Of a DNA stretch of 64,000 bases, positions 10,557 to 21,160 are shown piece by piece. Below the pieces are notes generated by a model. It searched no databases. It was not told where the DNA came from and worked only from the letters and a program-made list of their open reading frames with translations. The stretch spans positions 19,667,501-19,731,500 of the forward strand of contig JALMGJ010000012.1 in assembly GCA_023362775.1 (NCBI GenBank), in the 5' to 3' direction. Within the stretch, counting starts at the first letter, position 1. Every line of letters starts with the position of its first letter. The translations under genes were made by a program, and so were the position numbers. The DNA comes from Charina bottae. Its lineage: Eukaryota; Chordata; Lepidosauria; Squamata; Charinaidae.

Positions 10557-11078
10557 AATTGTTACATTAAAGTACCATGTGGATTAGGAAACGTGGTTGC
10601 ATATGCTGATCACTCTCCAGCTACCCACAGACAGGATGGAAGATGTAAAGCAGCACCTTGTGGGGATTCAACCACTGGTGCCCCACATCCTCCCCACGAT
10701 GAGCAGTTCTAACCATGCAAGGACTGCCGCCGCGTCGGTACCATCTCTCATTCATTCTGACCTTCCACTCAACCTGTACAGCTTTGGGTCGGGGTACAAC
10801 CAGCAAGAACAGACTTGATGGGATTAAACCTCTGCACACAGTTCTGTACTCTTTCTGTAGGTGGAACCAAAGGTTTAACATGGGAAGAGCCCTTATAACA
10901 CGCGAAACCCACAGGCGAAAGGGAAGATAAGCGCAAGTAGGAGAACCACTGGAAGAACGCTGATGATTATTTAAAATATGCAGTGCAATAAAAAGAAGTG
11001 CCATAAAGTCAAATAAGTGTTACTTCATTAGGAAGGCACGTGACTCCAGTTTTCGTAGCCCAGGAGCCCTTTCTGACG
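10557..11078. other. anonymous stretch
   Basis: No recognised gene or repeat. Overlapping open frames of up to 127 codons occur on both strands at 10.6-11.0 kb, with no identifiable domain. Confidence 0.4.
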
Positions 11079-11180
11079 ATGTTGTTGTTTATTCGTTCAG
11101 TCGCTTCCGACTCTTCGTGACTTCATGGACCAGCCCACGCCAGAGCTTCCTGTCGGCCGTCACCATCCCCAGCTCCCCCA
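11079..11180 (-). mobile_element. RTE/BovB-type LINE 3' tail (second subfamily)
   Basis: Minus-strand 3' end, heavily 5'-truncated. The plus strand reads GTTGTTGTTTATTCGTTCAG then TCGCTTCCGACTCTTCGTGA, the counterpart of the BovB end at 51.78 kb. Substitutions such as TCGCTTCCGAC for TCGTGTCCGAC place it in a different subfamily. Confidence 0.75.
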
Positions 11181-11641
11181 TGGTTATAGTCATGGTTTCT
11201 GACTATACAGCTACATTTAATTGCATAGTTTTCCTGCTGCTTGACTAATGATAGGGCTGGCCTTGAACATGGCAGAACCATCTGGGGAAGAATTATGCAC
11301 CTACAGCTTTCATTTCATGAATAAACTTGGACATCAGAGTATGCTGTGACCAGCTTAGGTTCCTTTGACACTGGTCTGATCTTTATCATTAACTCATGGA
11401 GTTGGAGGGGATCTTGGATACTAGCCCTGGATTACGTAGTAAATTCTGATATGGTAGTATCAGAACTCCACGCAGCTTCTTATTAGGATATATAGCAGAG
11501 TAGAAGCGTTCCCATAAACTTGCACAAGGCTTAATCAGTTCAAACAAAAAATAAACACACTTCACACGTTAAATGTAAAGTTACAAAAAAAAAAAGACAA
11601 GTTTATTGTAACTCACAGTTCCTTAGTAGAAATGGTCCATG
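11181..11641. other. anonymous stretch
   Basis: No gene recognised. A short GAGTTGGAGGGGATCTTGG motif at about 11400 recalls a common CR1-type 3' sequence, but is too brief to call. Confidence 0.35.
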
Positions 11642-11660
11642 CGTGCAAGCAAGTGGTTCT

Positions 11661-12400
11661 TTTTTTTTTCATCAAATTTTTATTAAAATTTTAACAATAC
11701 ATAGTTAAAAGTCAGAAATGAAACAGAAATAGAAATACAAATTAAAGAAAGAAGAGAAAAAGTGTAGAAAAGTAAAGAAAAGAAAGAAAATAAAGACATA
11801 GAAATTGATTAACTTCCGATCTACTGTATCTCTGGTCTTAAAAATAATTTTTTTTTATCTTACATGCTAGCTTTTTATATAACATTCATAAACATTTCCT
11901 GTCTAATATATTCTATTTATATATATTTTAGTCTTCAAAACCCCATGTAAGCTTTGCCCCTCCTGCTTTTTGTAAATAGTCCATCAGTGGTTTCCACTCT
12001 TTAAGATAGTAACAATTTGAGTTTTCTTTTAATAAACATGTCAATTTATCATTTTCTGCCATATCCATCAGTTTTAACATCCAGTCTTGTATCGTTGGTA
12101 AAGTATGGTTTTTCCAATTTTGTGCATACAGAAGTCTTGCTGCTGTGATCATATATTGTATAATTCTAGTAAATTGTTTTCCTATTTGTTCTTCTGATAT
12201 TCCCAATAAAAATAATTCCGGTTTAAATGGAACTTGAATTTGTAATATATTTTGCATCAATGAATGTATCTGAGTCCAATATTTCTTTGCCACCTCACAT
12301 GTCCACCACATATGGTAAAAAGACCCCTCTTGTTTTTTACATTTCCAACACAAGTTGGAAACATTCCCATACATTTTGTTAAGCTTTTGTGGGGTCATAA
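11661..12400 (-). mobile_element. 5'-truncated L1 LINE with a perfect target duplication
   Basis: A 740-bp minus-strand insertion framed by an exact 19-bp duplication, CGTGCAAGCAAGTGGTTCT (11642-11660 and 12401-12419). Its poly-A tail reads as poly-T at 11661. The open frame entering at 12400 and stopping at 11928 encodes the ORF2 C-terminus with a CCHC-type knuckle (CWKCKKQEGSFYHMWWTC) and a closing YYLKEWKPLMDYL block. Target-primed reverse transcription explains all of these marks. The perfect duplication suggests a fairly recent insertion. EN and RT are missing, so this copy is inactive. Confidence 0.92.
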
Positions 12401-12419
12401 CGTGCAAGCAAGTGGTTCT

Positions 12420-13321
12420 GACCAAACCCGCAGTCTTCATTAATGCGGCCTTGCTGTCTGGAAGTATGAGAAACACGTGCCAGCAGCCATGGCCGCCAGC
12501 CCACCCTCCTTGGTCGGAGATTCAAGCAGAGAGAGGGAGAAAGAGAAAGGGAACAGGAAACAGGAAACCGGGATTCAGCCCCTCCCACACACAGCAAGTG
12601 GGATCAGGTTACAGCAGAGGCTGTCTCCTCCTTCGAGTTTGAGTGTGTGAGAGGTGCTTGATTGAAATCCTATCTCTAATAGATTAACCATTAAGCAAAA
12701 CAAGCACGTGCTTGGGGGGGGGGGCAAGGGAAGGGGGCACTCCAGAGGTTTTTTCCCAAGCGATCGTGCCCTTAATTCTTTCACTGCCACACTCAACTTC
12801 AGTTGAATTTTTTTGTAATTGTCCTTATCTGCTGTGTTTGACTTTAATCTGTGTTGTTAAAAAAAATCTTTGGCCCGGTGACTAAATTTTAAAGGTTTGG
12901 TTTGAAGATGTCACATTTGTCTGTCTCATGGCATGAGAGTTTCACTTCCGTTGAGGGGCACCGTTTCTGGGCTGTGCTTAGGGCATCGGTTGGCCTCAAT
13001 CCGTCCCTGAGGGACACATGGTAAAATTTATCGAAGTTTGAATTTCAGAGATTATTTAAATTTTTGTTCATTTCTTGTCTCAAAAATGTAAAATTAAGTT
13101 TGCATTCAAAGGTGAATGATCTAAGCTGTCCATACAGAAAAATTCTGCTAAACACGTCTTTATTATCTCTAAGGATCACTGGGGAAAAAGAAAATAAAGT
13201 AACAGCTTTGGAGGGATTGGAATAATCTAAACTGGATTCAGGATAGTTTCTGAGAAAATGGTTTTCTGAAATTGTTGAAAATGTGTGCCTAAAAAGAATT
13301 TAAGAAAGTCTAAAGGCACCT
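12420..13321. other. anonymous stretch
   Basis: No recognised gene. 12480-12660 is comparatively GC-rich and purine-rich with open frames on both strands. A 10-base poly-G run lies at about 12714-12723. Confidence 0.4.
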
Positions 13322-13772
13322 CCGTATAATTAAAGCTATGGTTTTCCCAGTAGTAATGTATGGCTTTGAGAGTTGGACCATAAGGAAGGCTAAGCGCCGA
13401 AGAATTGATGCTTTCGAACTGTGGTGCTGGAGAAGACTCTTAAGAGTCCCTTGGACTGCAAGGAGGTCAAATCAGTCAATCCTAAAGGAAATCAACCCTG
13501 ACTGCTCATTGGAAGGACAGATGCTGAAGCTGAAGCTCAAATATTTTGGCCACCTAATGCGAAGAGAGGACTCACTGGAAAAGACCCTGATGCTGGGAAA
13601 GACTGAAGGCAAAAGGAGAAGGGGACGGCAGAGGATGAGATGGTTAGATAGCATCACCGATGTAATGAACATGAATTTGAGTAAACTCCGGGAGGCAGTG
13701 GAGGACAGGAAGGCCTGGCGTGCTATGGTCCATGAGGTCACGAAGAGTCGGACACGACTAAACGGCTGAACA
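13322..13772 (+). pseudogene. BovB (RTE) LINE 3' fragment
   Basis: Plus-strand 5'-truncated copy. The frame at 13338-13769 is open for 143 codons and encodes the conserved C-terminal region after RT: MVFPVVMYGFESWTIRKAK, ELWCWRRLLRVPWTARRSNQ, LKYFGHLMRREDSLEK and VTKSRTRLNG. The 3' tail GTCGGACACGACTAAACGG plus a CAA-repeat end follows. It differs little from the copies at 33.8 and 51.8 kb, so the family was active fairly recently. It lacks the endonuclease and catalytic RT. Confidence 0.93.
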
Positions 13773-13909
13773 ACAACAACTGTCTGAGCCTCTTCTGAAT
13801 ATTATCTGTCTGTTGTGGATTTAAAATATGTGCTATCATTCATTGTCCTGGCAATGGAGCTTGCATATCTCCATCAAGGTCATCTTCCTTACTCTCTTCC
13901 TTATTCTCT

Positions 13910-13996
<87 letters not shown>

Positions 13997-14170
13997 CCCA
14001 TGCGGGGTAAAAAAAGTCAAAATGGCAGCCTCACCTATGCAATCAAGCCTTGCCTCTTTTCACATGCAGCCCTGAAAACACACCCACCCACCAACATTCA
14101 TTTTTATCCCATTTTAATGAAGACACTTAAAGTAGGTTGAAATACTTTGAAGAAAAATAGGACGGTTGCC
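13773..14170. repeat. (CA)n-(GA)n microsatellite in anonymous DNA
   Basis: CA repeats at 13913-13950 run directly into GA repeats at 13951-13991. The flanks to 14170 are unassigned. Confidence 0.85.
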
Positions 14171-15137
14171 AGGTTGTTATATCCTGCCATGGTGACAGGA
14201 GGTGACATTCTGCCAGTCTATCAATCCCCGCAGAGTCAGCAGGACACTTTGTGGTAGGCATACCTTCAGGGTCATTGGGAGTGCTTTGTAGGGGAAACTT
14301 GCCAGACTTGTACAGTAAGTGAGAATGCTTGTAGTGGGGTCTTGGTATATTCGCAGGACCACAAATTATGCTGATTCAAGTATTGTGTAAAGCAGTCCAG
14401 CACCAAGGACAGATCAAAGAATGCTATCAGCGTGTTGGTTGATTTGGGACTGAGAAGACCTAGAAATTGTGAGACGAAGGGAGGGGCTGTCAAGCCGCGG
14501 ATCCCCAATGGGGGGGGGGAACCCTGAAGATTTTTAACTTCAGACTCCCTTCATTCGAGACTTTAAGGTGTAATGGATCTCTAGTTGTAATAAAAGACTC
14601 TTCATATCCTTAATGGCTTGTGTCGAGAGTTTCTGGCTGAACAGCTAAAGGAACATGATAATGCCAGAAAGACTTGAATAAAAAATAGCTACCTTATCCG
14701 GAGACCCTATATCTACCGAGGAAGGTCAGCCGATGGAATACCCAAAACCTGAAGGAGTCTCTCCCGCTGGGAGAGAGGAGGTGAGCAGAGTTTGATCTGA
14801 GAGAGCATCCCAATGAACTGAAGGGGAGAGATCAGAAACCTCAGAGATTGAAAGTGAAGAGGAAGAACAGGAATCCAAAGTTCCGGAGAGATTTGCCAAC
14901 CAGAGAACCAAAACGCAGCTGGAGGCGCAAGGGACTAGACCGAAGCTTCTTCCTAACCCTGAAGACGAACCCCGACCCCGAATGATGAAGGTACCCAAAC
15001 CCACCTGGGCCCTAGAGGTGGGGTACAGCATGGAGAAGGTTCCTGATCGGTGGGTGACGATACGGGGAAGAAACTCCCGCCACCTCTCATCGGCACCGGA
15101 TACGTGAACAGAGAAAACGGAAAGAGAAATTAGTTCC

Positions 15138-15983
15138 ATGAGAGATCAGATTTCGAATCTGCAGGGGGCAGTTGAGCAGCTGCTTCAGAAATTGAGCCTG
15201 GGGGCAGTGGACTGTGCTGCAGAGATGGGATCCAGGGCAGAGGTTCGCCTGTCTACAAGAGAGGAGAGCAGCGACACCGAGATGGAGGAGGAACGTGAAG
15301 CGGTCGCTCGCCTCCCTTACGGTCGGTGCCCAGCAAGACCGCCAAGAGGTACCCCCGGAGGGAGGGAGTTCTTTGGAGGAAGAGATTTAAAGGTAAAGTT
15401 CACTGGGGACCCCAGGAACCTAGCTTGCTTCTTAACCCATGTGAGCGGGTTCATGGAGGAGTTTGAGGCAGTATTCCCCACAGAAGACACCAAGGTGCAG
15501 CACATTTTGGCTCAGCTCGAGGGAGAGGCGGCAGACTGGCTTGTGGAATTGCACGGTGCCGAATCACCAGAACTAGCAGACTTCCAGAGTTTCATGAGTG
15601 CTTTGAGGGAGAGGTTCGAAGACCCCCTCTCTAGGATGAGAGCCAAGATGAGCTTACAGCATATTAGGCAGGGAAACAGGTCGGTTTCCAAATATGCCAT
15701 GGAGTTCAGGAGACTGGCTGGGAAGTTGACAGATTGGCCGGAGTCACTGAAAGTTGAGTACTTCCAAGAAGGCTTACACCCCGAGATTTTAGAGTGGTCC
15801 CTAGCTAGAGGGAATCCTGAAACCTTGAGGGGGTGGATTTGCCTCGCTGGCGAAGTGGAAGACATGAGAATTCACGTTAAGCACAAGCAGAGAGCCCACC
15901 CAACCATAAAGAGGCAAGCAGCACCAGACGTTCCTCCCGTGAGAAGGGGGCTTCATGGGGCGAAGAGGAAGAGCACCACATGA
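15138..15983 (+). pseudogene. gypsy gag (capsid region)
   Basis: 281 codons open. The central part matches the retrotransposon gag family: FTGDPRNLACFLTHVSGFME, then LEGEAADWLVEL, FMSALRERFEDPL and YAMEFRRLAGKLTDW in the usual order. A first methionine at 15138 is used here, but homologous sequence seems to start upstream in other frames. The frame stops at 15981-15983 (TGA), overlapping the ATG of the nucleocapsid frame (ATGA). That overlap is either a decayed frameshift or a remnant of the normal gag arrangement. Confidence 0.85.
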
Positions 15984-16219
15984 GGAAAGGTTTGTGCTTC
16001 AAGTGTGGCCAAGAGGGCCATCACATTTCTAATTGCCCACAGTCCACGGTCCCAGCGAGAAGCAAAGCGAGAGATGGCAGTGCTAAGACCCTGGAGCCAA
16101 AAAGCAGAGGAGCGGCCGCTGGTGCAATGGAGGAAAGAACTTGCTACCTCCCTTTTGGAAGGGGAGATGTGGTTGAGAGGGAAGATGAGCTGTCGGGAAA
16201 CGATGAGAGCCTGTTCTAA
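15980..16219 (+). pseudogene. gypsy nucleocapsid-like zinc knuckle
   Basis: Short frame beginning at the ATG that overlaps the gag stop. Residues 5-18 form one intact CCHC knuckle, CFKCGQEGHHISNC (C-x2-C-x4-H-x4-C), the nucleic-acid-binding motif of gag. The remainder is basic and low in features before the frame stops at 16217. Confidence 0.85.
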
Positions 16220-16254
16220 GCAGCACCGAAGGGCAGGCTGTACCAGATGGGTGC

Positions 16255-16512
16255 ATGGATCCAATGGTGAGTGGAAATTGCCCCGCAATGTTTGTGGGGT
16301 TACAGTTAGAGACATTGGGAGGTCATGGTAGAGTGGAATTAGTGGGGATGCTGGATTCAGGTTATACCAGATGCTTCATGCATCCTGCTCTAGTGACTGG
16401 ACTGAGACTGGAAGTGGAAAAGCTGAGAGACCCCTTCAATTTTATCCAACTTGATGGATCAGAGATGAAGGGGGGCCCAGTGGAGTATTACAACAAAGCA
16501 GTTCGAATGTGA
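16255..16512 (+). pseudogene. gypsy aspartic protease fragment
   Basis: 85 codons in a third frame. The active-site motif reads MLDSGYTRCFM, with the catalytic D-S-G kept. The usual A/V-T after DSG is Y-T, so activity is doubtful. The frame ends at a TGA at 16510, shortly before the (TTTTA)n tract that separates it from RT. Confidence 0.75.
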
Positions 16513-16553
16513 ATAGGGAGCCATGAAGAAACTTTGAGATTTGTGGTGGCTCC

Positions 16554-16919
16554 TATTTATTTATTTTATTTTATTTTATTTATTTTATTTTATTTTATTT
16601 TATTTTATTTTATTTTATTTTATTTTATTTTATTTATTTTATTTATTTTATTTTATTTTATTTTATTTTATTTTATTTTATTTTATTTTATTATTTTATT
16701 TTATTTTATTTTATTTTATTTTATATTTTATTTTATTTTATTTTATTTTATTTATTTTATTTTATTTTATTTTATTTTATTTTATTTTATTTTATTATTT
16801 TATTATTTTATTTTATTTTATTTTATTTTATTTTATTTTATTATTTTATTTTATTTTATTTTATTTTATTTTATTTTATTTTATTTTATTTTATTATTTT
16901 ATTATTTTATTTTATTTAT
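16554..16919. repeat. 366-bp (TTTTA)n microsatellite
   Basis: Nearly pure TTTTA units with occasional one-base slips (TTTA, TTATT). It interrupts the gypsy polyprotein between protease and RT. CCTATTT occurs on both edges (about 16552 and 16925), so the tract probably expanded from a TATTTATTT-like seed in the coding sequence. Confidence 0.97.
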
Positions 16920-16983
16920 ATGACCTATTTCTGATCAATCCATAGTGTTGGGACTGGCTTGGCTATGAGCCCGGAACCCCCGA

Positions 16984-17700
16984 GTGAGCTGGGCCACTGG
17001 GCAATTGACTTTTACTGATGGGACTTATAAGGGTTCAGCTCCTAGAGAGCCGAGAGTTGAAACTGAACTGATAGGCACAGTATCTGAGATGTGGGGGGAA
17101 GTGACAGAAGAAGATGATGATGTCATCCCCATGCAGTACAGAGATTTAAAAGGGGTGTTTGGAGAAATAGAATCGAATCAGCTTCCACCTCATAGAAAGT
17201 TGGACTATGCCATAGAACTGGAGCCAGGTGACAAGTTACCCAAAGCCAAGTTATACTCTATGATTCCTAAAGAACTGGAGGCTTTGAGAGAGTTCATTGA
17301 CAAGAACTTAAGAGTGAGGTTTCATCCGCCCTGCCACTTCATCGATGGCTGCACCTGTTCCATTCAGAACCAAGAAAGATGGGCCGCTAAGATTGTGCAC
17401 AGACTATTGAGGACTGAATGCTATTTGTACTTCCAATAAATACCCCTTACCGCTGATGAAAGACATGTTAGCCCACTTATCGAAGGGGAGGATTTTTACC
17501 AAATTGGACTTAAGGGAAGCGTACTTCAGGGTTCGAATCTGGGAGGGAGACGAATGGAAAACAGCATTTAATTGCCAATTGGGATCTTTTGAGTATTTAG
17601 TAATGCCATTTGGATTAAAAGGGGCCCCTGGGGTCTTCATGCATTTAATAAATGAAGTGCTACATGACTTTTTATACCGGGGAGTATTAGTCTATCTAGA
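16984..17700 (+). pseudogene. gypsy reverse transcriptase, N-terminal half
   Basis: Two frames carry it. 16984-17439 begins with the pre-RT WATGQLTFTDG block and runs to a damaged RT entry (LPKAKLYSMIPKELEALREF). 17456-17700 holds [19 protein letters not shown], the first catalytic aspartate region, then [12 protein letters not shown]. The domain is cut after VYLD at 17700, where the hAT begins; it resumes at 18888 with LDDILIYT. Confidence 0.88.
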
Positions 17701-17701
17701 T

Positions 17702-18887
17702 CAAGGGTCGGAAATGGCGGCTCGCGAGCCAGATGCGGCTCTTTGGCCCCTTGAGTGTGGCTCTTCCGCAGCTGAACTCACCCCCGCCCCTTCCACGCGA
17801 TTGGCCCCCGCCCACAAACCCCGCCCCCTGGATCTCGCACTGAGCGAGGCCCAGCGCGGAAGGGAGGCACTGCTGGCCCAGGACGCGGTGCTGTCGGAGG
17901 CGGCGCAGGAGCGGCTGCAGGGGCTGCTGCGGCTGGAGATGGCGCTGCTCCGCGGCATCCAGGCGAGGGCGCGGGCCTGGGACGCAAGCGGCAGGGCGGC
18001 GCAGGGCGAAGAGCCGCCTGCGCTCCCCTTGGCCGCCTCTGCCACCTTCAGGCTGCCTGCCTGTTTGGGGGGGGGCGTGCACACTCCAAACGGTGCCCCA
18101 AAGACGGCTTTGGAGCACTGGGATAAGCTGCCTGCTTTCAGCTGGGCGTGAAACAGTCCCTTAAAGGGATATCACACTTTTACTTTGCCGGCGCTGCTCC
18201 CAAACGCCGGGGCTTCTGTGCTTCGGAGAAGGTGGGGGGGCAAAGAAAGTCACCCCAAAGCGTCCTGGGGCTCCCCCCTTGCCGCCTCTGCCACCTGCAG
18301 GCTGCCTGCCTGTTTGGGGGGGTGTGCACACTCCAAATGGCACCCCAAAGACAGCTTTGGAGCACTGGGATAAGCTGCCTGCTTTCAGCTGGGCGTGAAA
18401 CAGTCCCTTAAAGGGATATCACACTTTTACTTTGCCGGCGCTGCTCCCAAACGCCGGGGCTTCTGTGCTTCGGAGAAGGTGGGGGGGCAAAGAAAGTCAC
18501 CCCAAAGCATCCCGGGGCTCCCCCCTTGCCGCCTCTGCCACCTGCAGTCTGCCTGCCTGGTTGGGGGGGCCGTGCACACTCCAAACGGCACCCCAAAGAC
18601 AGCTTTGGAGCACTGCCCGCTCTCAGCTGGGCGTGAAACAGTCCCTTAAAGGGATAGCAGTCTTTTACTTTGCCGGCGCTGCTCCCAAACCCCGCTCCCT
18701 TCCATGCGATTGGCTCCTGCCTGTAAACCCCGCCCCCTTCCACACGATTGGCTCCCACCCACAAACCCCGCCCCCTTCCACGCGATTGGCCCCCGCCCGC
18801 AAACCCCGCCCCCTGGCTCTCGAGCATTTCAAAATGTGCACGAGCATGCCAAAATGGCTCCCGGCATAAAAAGTTTGCCGACCCCTG
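17702..18887. mobile_element. non-autonomous hAT (CARGGGTCGG family) inside gypsy RT
   Basis: 1186 bp, ends CAAGGGTCGG and CCGACCCCTG, flanked by an exact 8-bp duplication ATCTAGAT (17694-17701 and 18888-18895). Interior, in order: GAGCCAGATGCGGCTCTTTGG; a GC-rich coding-like module (about 17830-17990); about 2.5 tandem copies of a roughly 247-bp unit (18050-18690); and three units of about 39 bp that each pair ATTGG with CCCCGCCCC (18700-18815). The first 290 bp and the last 190 bp match the 4.9-kb element at 38946-43836. No transposase ORF. Confidence 0.93.
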
Positions 18888-20100
18888 ATCTAGATGATAT
18901 CCTAATTTACACTGAAACGATGGAGGAACATGTAATTTTGGTTAGAGAAGTACTAGAGCATTTGTTGCAAAATCACTTGTACACCAAATTGTCAAAATGT
19001 GAATTCCATAAGGAACAATTAGATTACCTGGGGTATCAGGTATCAAATAAAGGGATCGAAATGATCCAGCAAAGGTGCGGGATGTGGTAGCTTGGGAACC
19101 ACCAAAGACTAGGAGGCAATTGCAGAGTTTCCTGGGGTTCACAAATTTCTATCAGAAGTTTATACCCAATTTTGCACAGTTGGCTTTACCCCTTACTGAT
19201 TTGTTAAAAACCAAAGGAAGAGGAGATCCTAAGGCAGTAAGGAAACCAGGAGTGAGTTTACAGTGGACTGCAGAGTGCCAAGAGGCTTTTGAGCAATTAA
19301 AATTGTTGTTCACCTCGGAGCCAGTATTAAAGCATCCCAATCCCACGAAGCCCCTGATAGTGCAAGTGGATGCATCAGATGTGGCTATAGGAGAGATTTT
19401 ATTACAAAAAGATGAGGGGGAGAAACTGAGACCCTGTGTTTACCTTTCCCGCAAGTTCAGCGACATGGAACGCCGCTGGCATGTGTGGGAAAAGGAAGCA
19501 TTTGTGGTGCGATGGGCTCTGGTGAACGGGAGGCATTTGCTAGAAGGGGTGTCTCAATCTTTTGAAGTTTGGACAGATGACAAAAATTTGGAAGCTTTGC
19601 GCACTCCGAGGAAATTGAACCCTAAGCAAATTAGATGGGCTCAATTCTTTAGTAGATTCAACTTTACTCTTAAGTATTTGCCCAGGGGAAATAACTTTTT
19701 GGCTGATGCTTTATTCCGGTTGCCCCAACACAACAGCCAGAGGGAAGAGGTAGTAAATTCGATTGTCCCCACCCAGCAACTGGGGATGGCAGCAGTCACA
19801 AGAAATCAGAGATCTGCACCTACCTTAAAACTGGGAGAGGATTTACAGAATGAGTTGCGCTCTGAACTAAAGGATGATGTATGGTTGCAGGCTAATAAAG
19901 CACAACTGACAGAGAAACAGGAATTATGGTGGAGTGGGGATAGATTGTATATTCCGGAGCCTTTGAGGAGGAAAGTACTTGAGAGATGTCATGACATGAA
20001 GTCAGCTGGCCATTTCAGGTTCCTAAAAAATTTACACCTGTTAAGGCAACAATTTTGGTGGCCATCTCTTTGTAAAGATGTGGAGGAGTATTGTGGCCAG
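18888..20100 (+). pseudogene. gypsy RT C-terminal half and RNase H
   Basis: The frame resuming at 18888 gives [15 protein letters not shown] and then [19 protein letters not shown] (palm end). A frameshift near 19075 moves it to the frame 19075-20259: FLGFTNFYQKFIPNFAQLA (RT thumb/connection), then RNase H with VDASDVAIGEILLQ, YLSRKFSDMERRW, WEKEAFVVRWALV and WTDDKNLEAL. The RNase H acidic residues D, E and D are present. A tether and the start of integrase follow. Confidence 0.88.
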
Positions 20101-20923
20101 TTGCCCAACCTGTGCCATGGCAAAAAGAGTAGGGGGCAAGCCCAGAGGACTGTTGCAGAATGTGGCGAGCCTCACCCGACCTTGGAAACAGATAGCTATG
20201 GACTTTATAGTGGACTTACCAGAGAGCTAAAGGAAAACAGTGATTTGGATAGTAACTGACTTATTCTCAAAGCAAACTCATTTCATTCCGTGTACTAGTG
20301 TACCTAATGCGAGACAGTTGGCCAAAATGTTTGTGCAGCACATCTATAGACTACATGGGACCCCCGAACGTATTATAAGTGACCAGGGCATACAATTCAC
20401 CTCCAAATTTTGGAGGGTGTTCCTGAAGATGATTGGCGTGGAACAAGAACTAAGCTCCTCCCACCACCCTGAAATGGACGGGGCCTCTGAGCAGACTAAC
20501 CAGTTGTTGGAACAGTACCTTAGATGCTACATCAGTTATCAGCAGGATGATTGGGTGGATCTACTCCCGTTTGCGGAATTGGCTTATAACAATTCAGTAC
20601 ACCAAAGCCTGGGGTTTTCCCCATTCCAGGTAGTGAACGGGCAAGAATTCGTAGCCTTTCCAGAATTGCCAATGGATAAATCCAAAATCATCCCATTAGA
20701 TGAATGGATAGAACACATAACTGACAGTTGGTCAGTAATAGAGAAAGCACTGGCGGGTGAGAAGGAAACTTATAAGAAATATGCTGATTGCAAGAGGGCA
20801 CCAGAATGGCAAGTGGGGGAGAAAGTGTATTTGTCTACAAGGTTCTTAAAGTCTTCACAACCCTCAAAAAAGCTAAGTCCAAAAGTACATGGGACCTTTT
20901 CCTATCACCAAAGTAATCAATGA
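20101..20923 (+). pseudogene. gypsy integrase
   Basis: The zinc-binding end needs a frame change near 20090: the CC pair reads CPTC in the second frame. The catalytic core is at 20240-20923: VTDLFSKQTHFIPC (first D), RIISDQGIQFTSKF (second D), GASEQTNQLLEQYLRCY (E), then FAELAYNNSVHQSLGFSPF. All three DDE residues are visible. Core and C-terminal part are open for 227 codons, but the upstream breaks make the enzyme non-functional. Confidence 0.88.
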
Positions 20924-21160
20924 TGTGACAGTACAGTTACAGTTACTGAAAAATCTGAGAAAAATCCACCCAGCAGAATTTTGCCACTTTCAGAGGAATA
21001 CATTTACCTTGGTTATTTAACAGATAATGCAAGTAAAAATTATCAGAGTGCCCCGGGAATTTAAATAAAAGGAGGGTAATCAACTGGTGGTGAACTAGTG
21101 TCTGTCTGTCTGACCAGACAGGTACTCTTCTTTGTATTTTAAAATCACAACCCTCCCAAA

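Larger units (their letters stand above)
14560..21160 (+). mobile_element. degraded Ty3/gypsy LTR retrotransposon
   Basis: The order gag, CCHC knuckle, protease, RT, RNase H, integrase is that of Ty3/gypsy. Frameshifts, a (TTTTA)n expansion (16554-16919) and a hAT insertion (17702-18887) break it. The likely 5' LTR end lies before about 14645 (AATAAAAGACTC about 50 bp upstream of CTGGCTGAACA). The sequence between there and gag is leader or decayed gag start. Downstream of integrase, a purine run (AAAGGGGGGGAAAT at 21160) may be near the 3' LTR boundary. I could not align two LTRs, so both outer limits are approximate. No envelope gene is seen. Confidence 0.85.

Noticed and set aside
16534..16945. 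Hydrophobic F/L/I-rich frames that look like membrane proteins
   Set aside because: Translated (TTTTA)n repeat.
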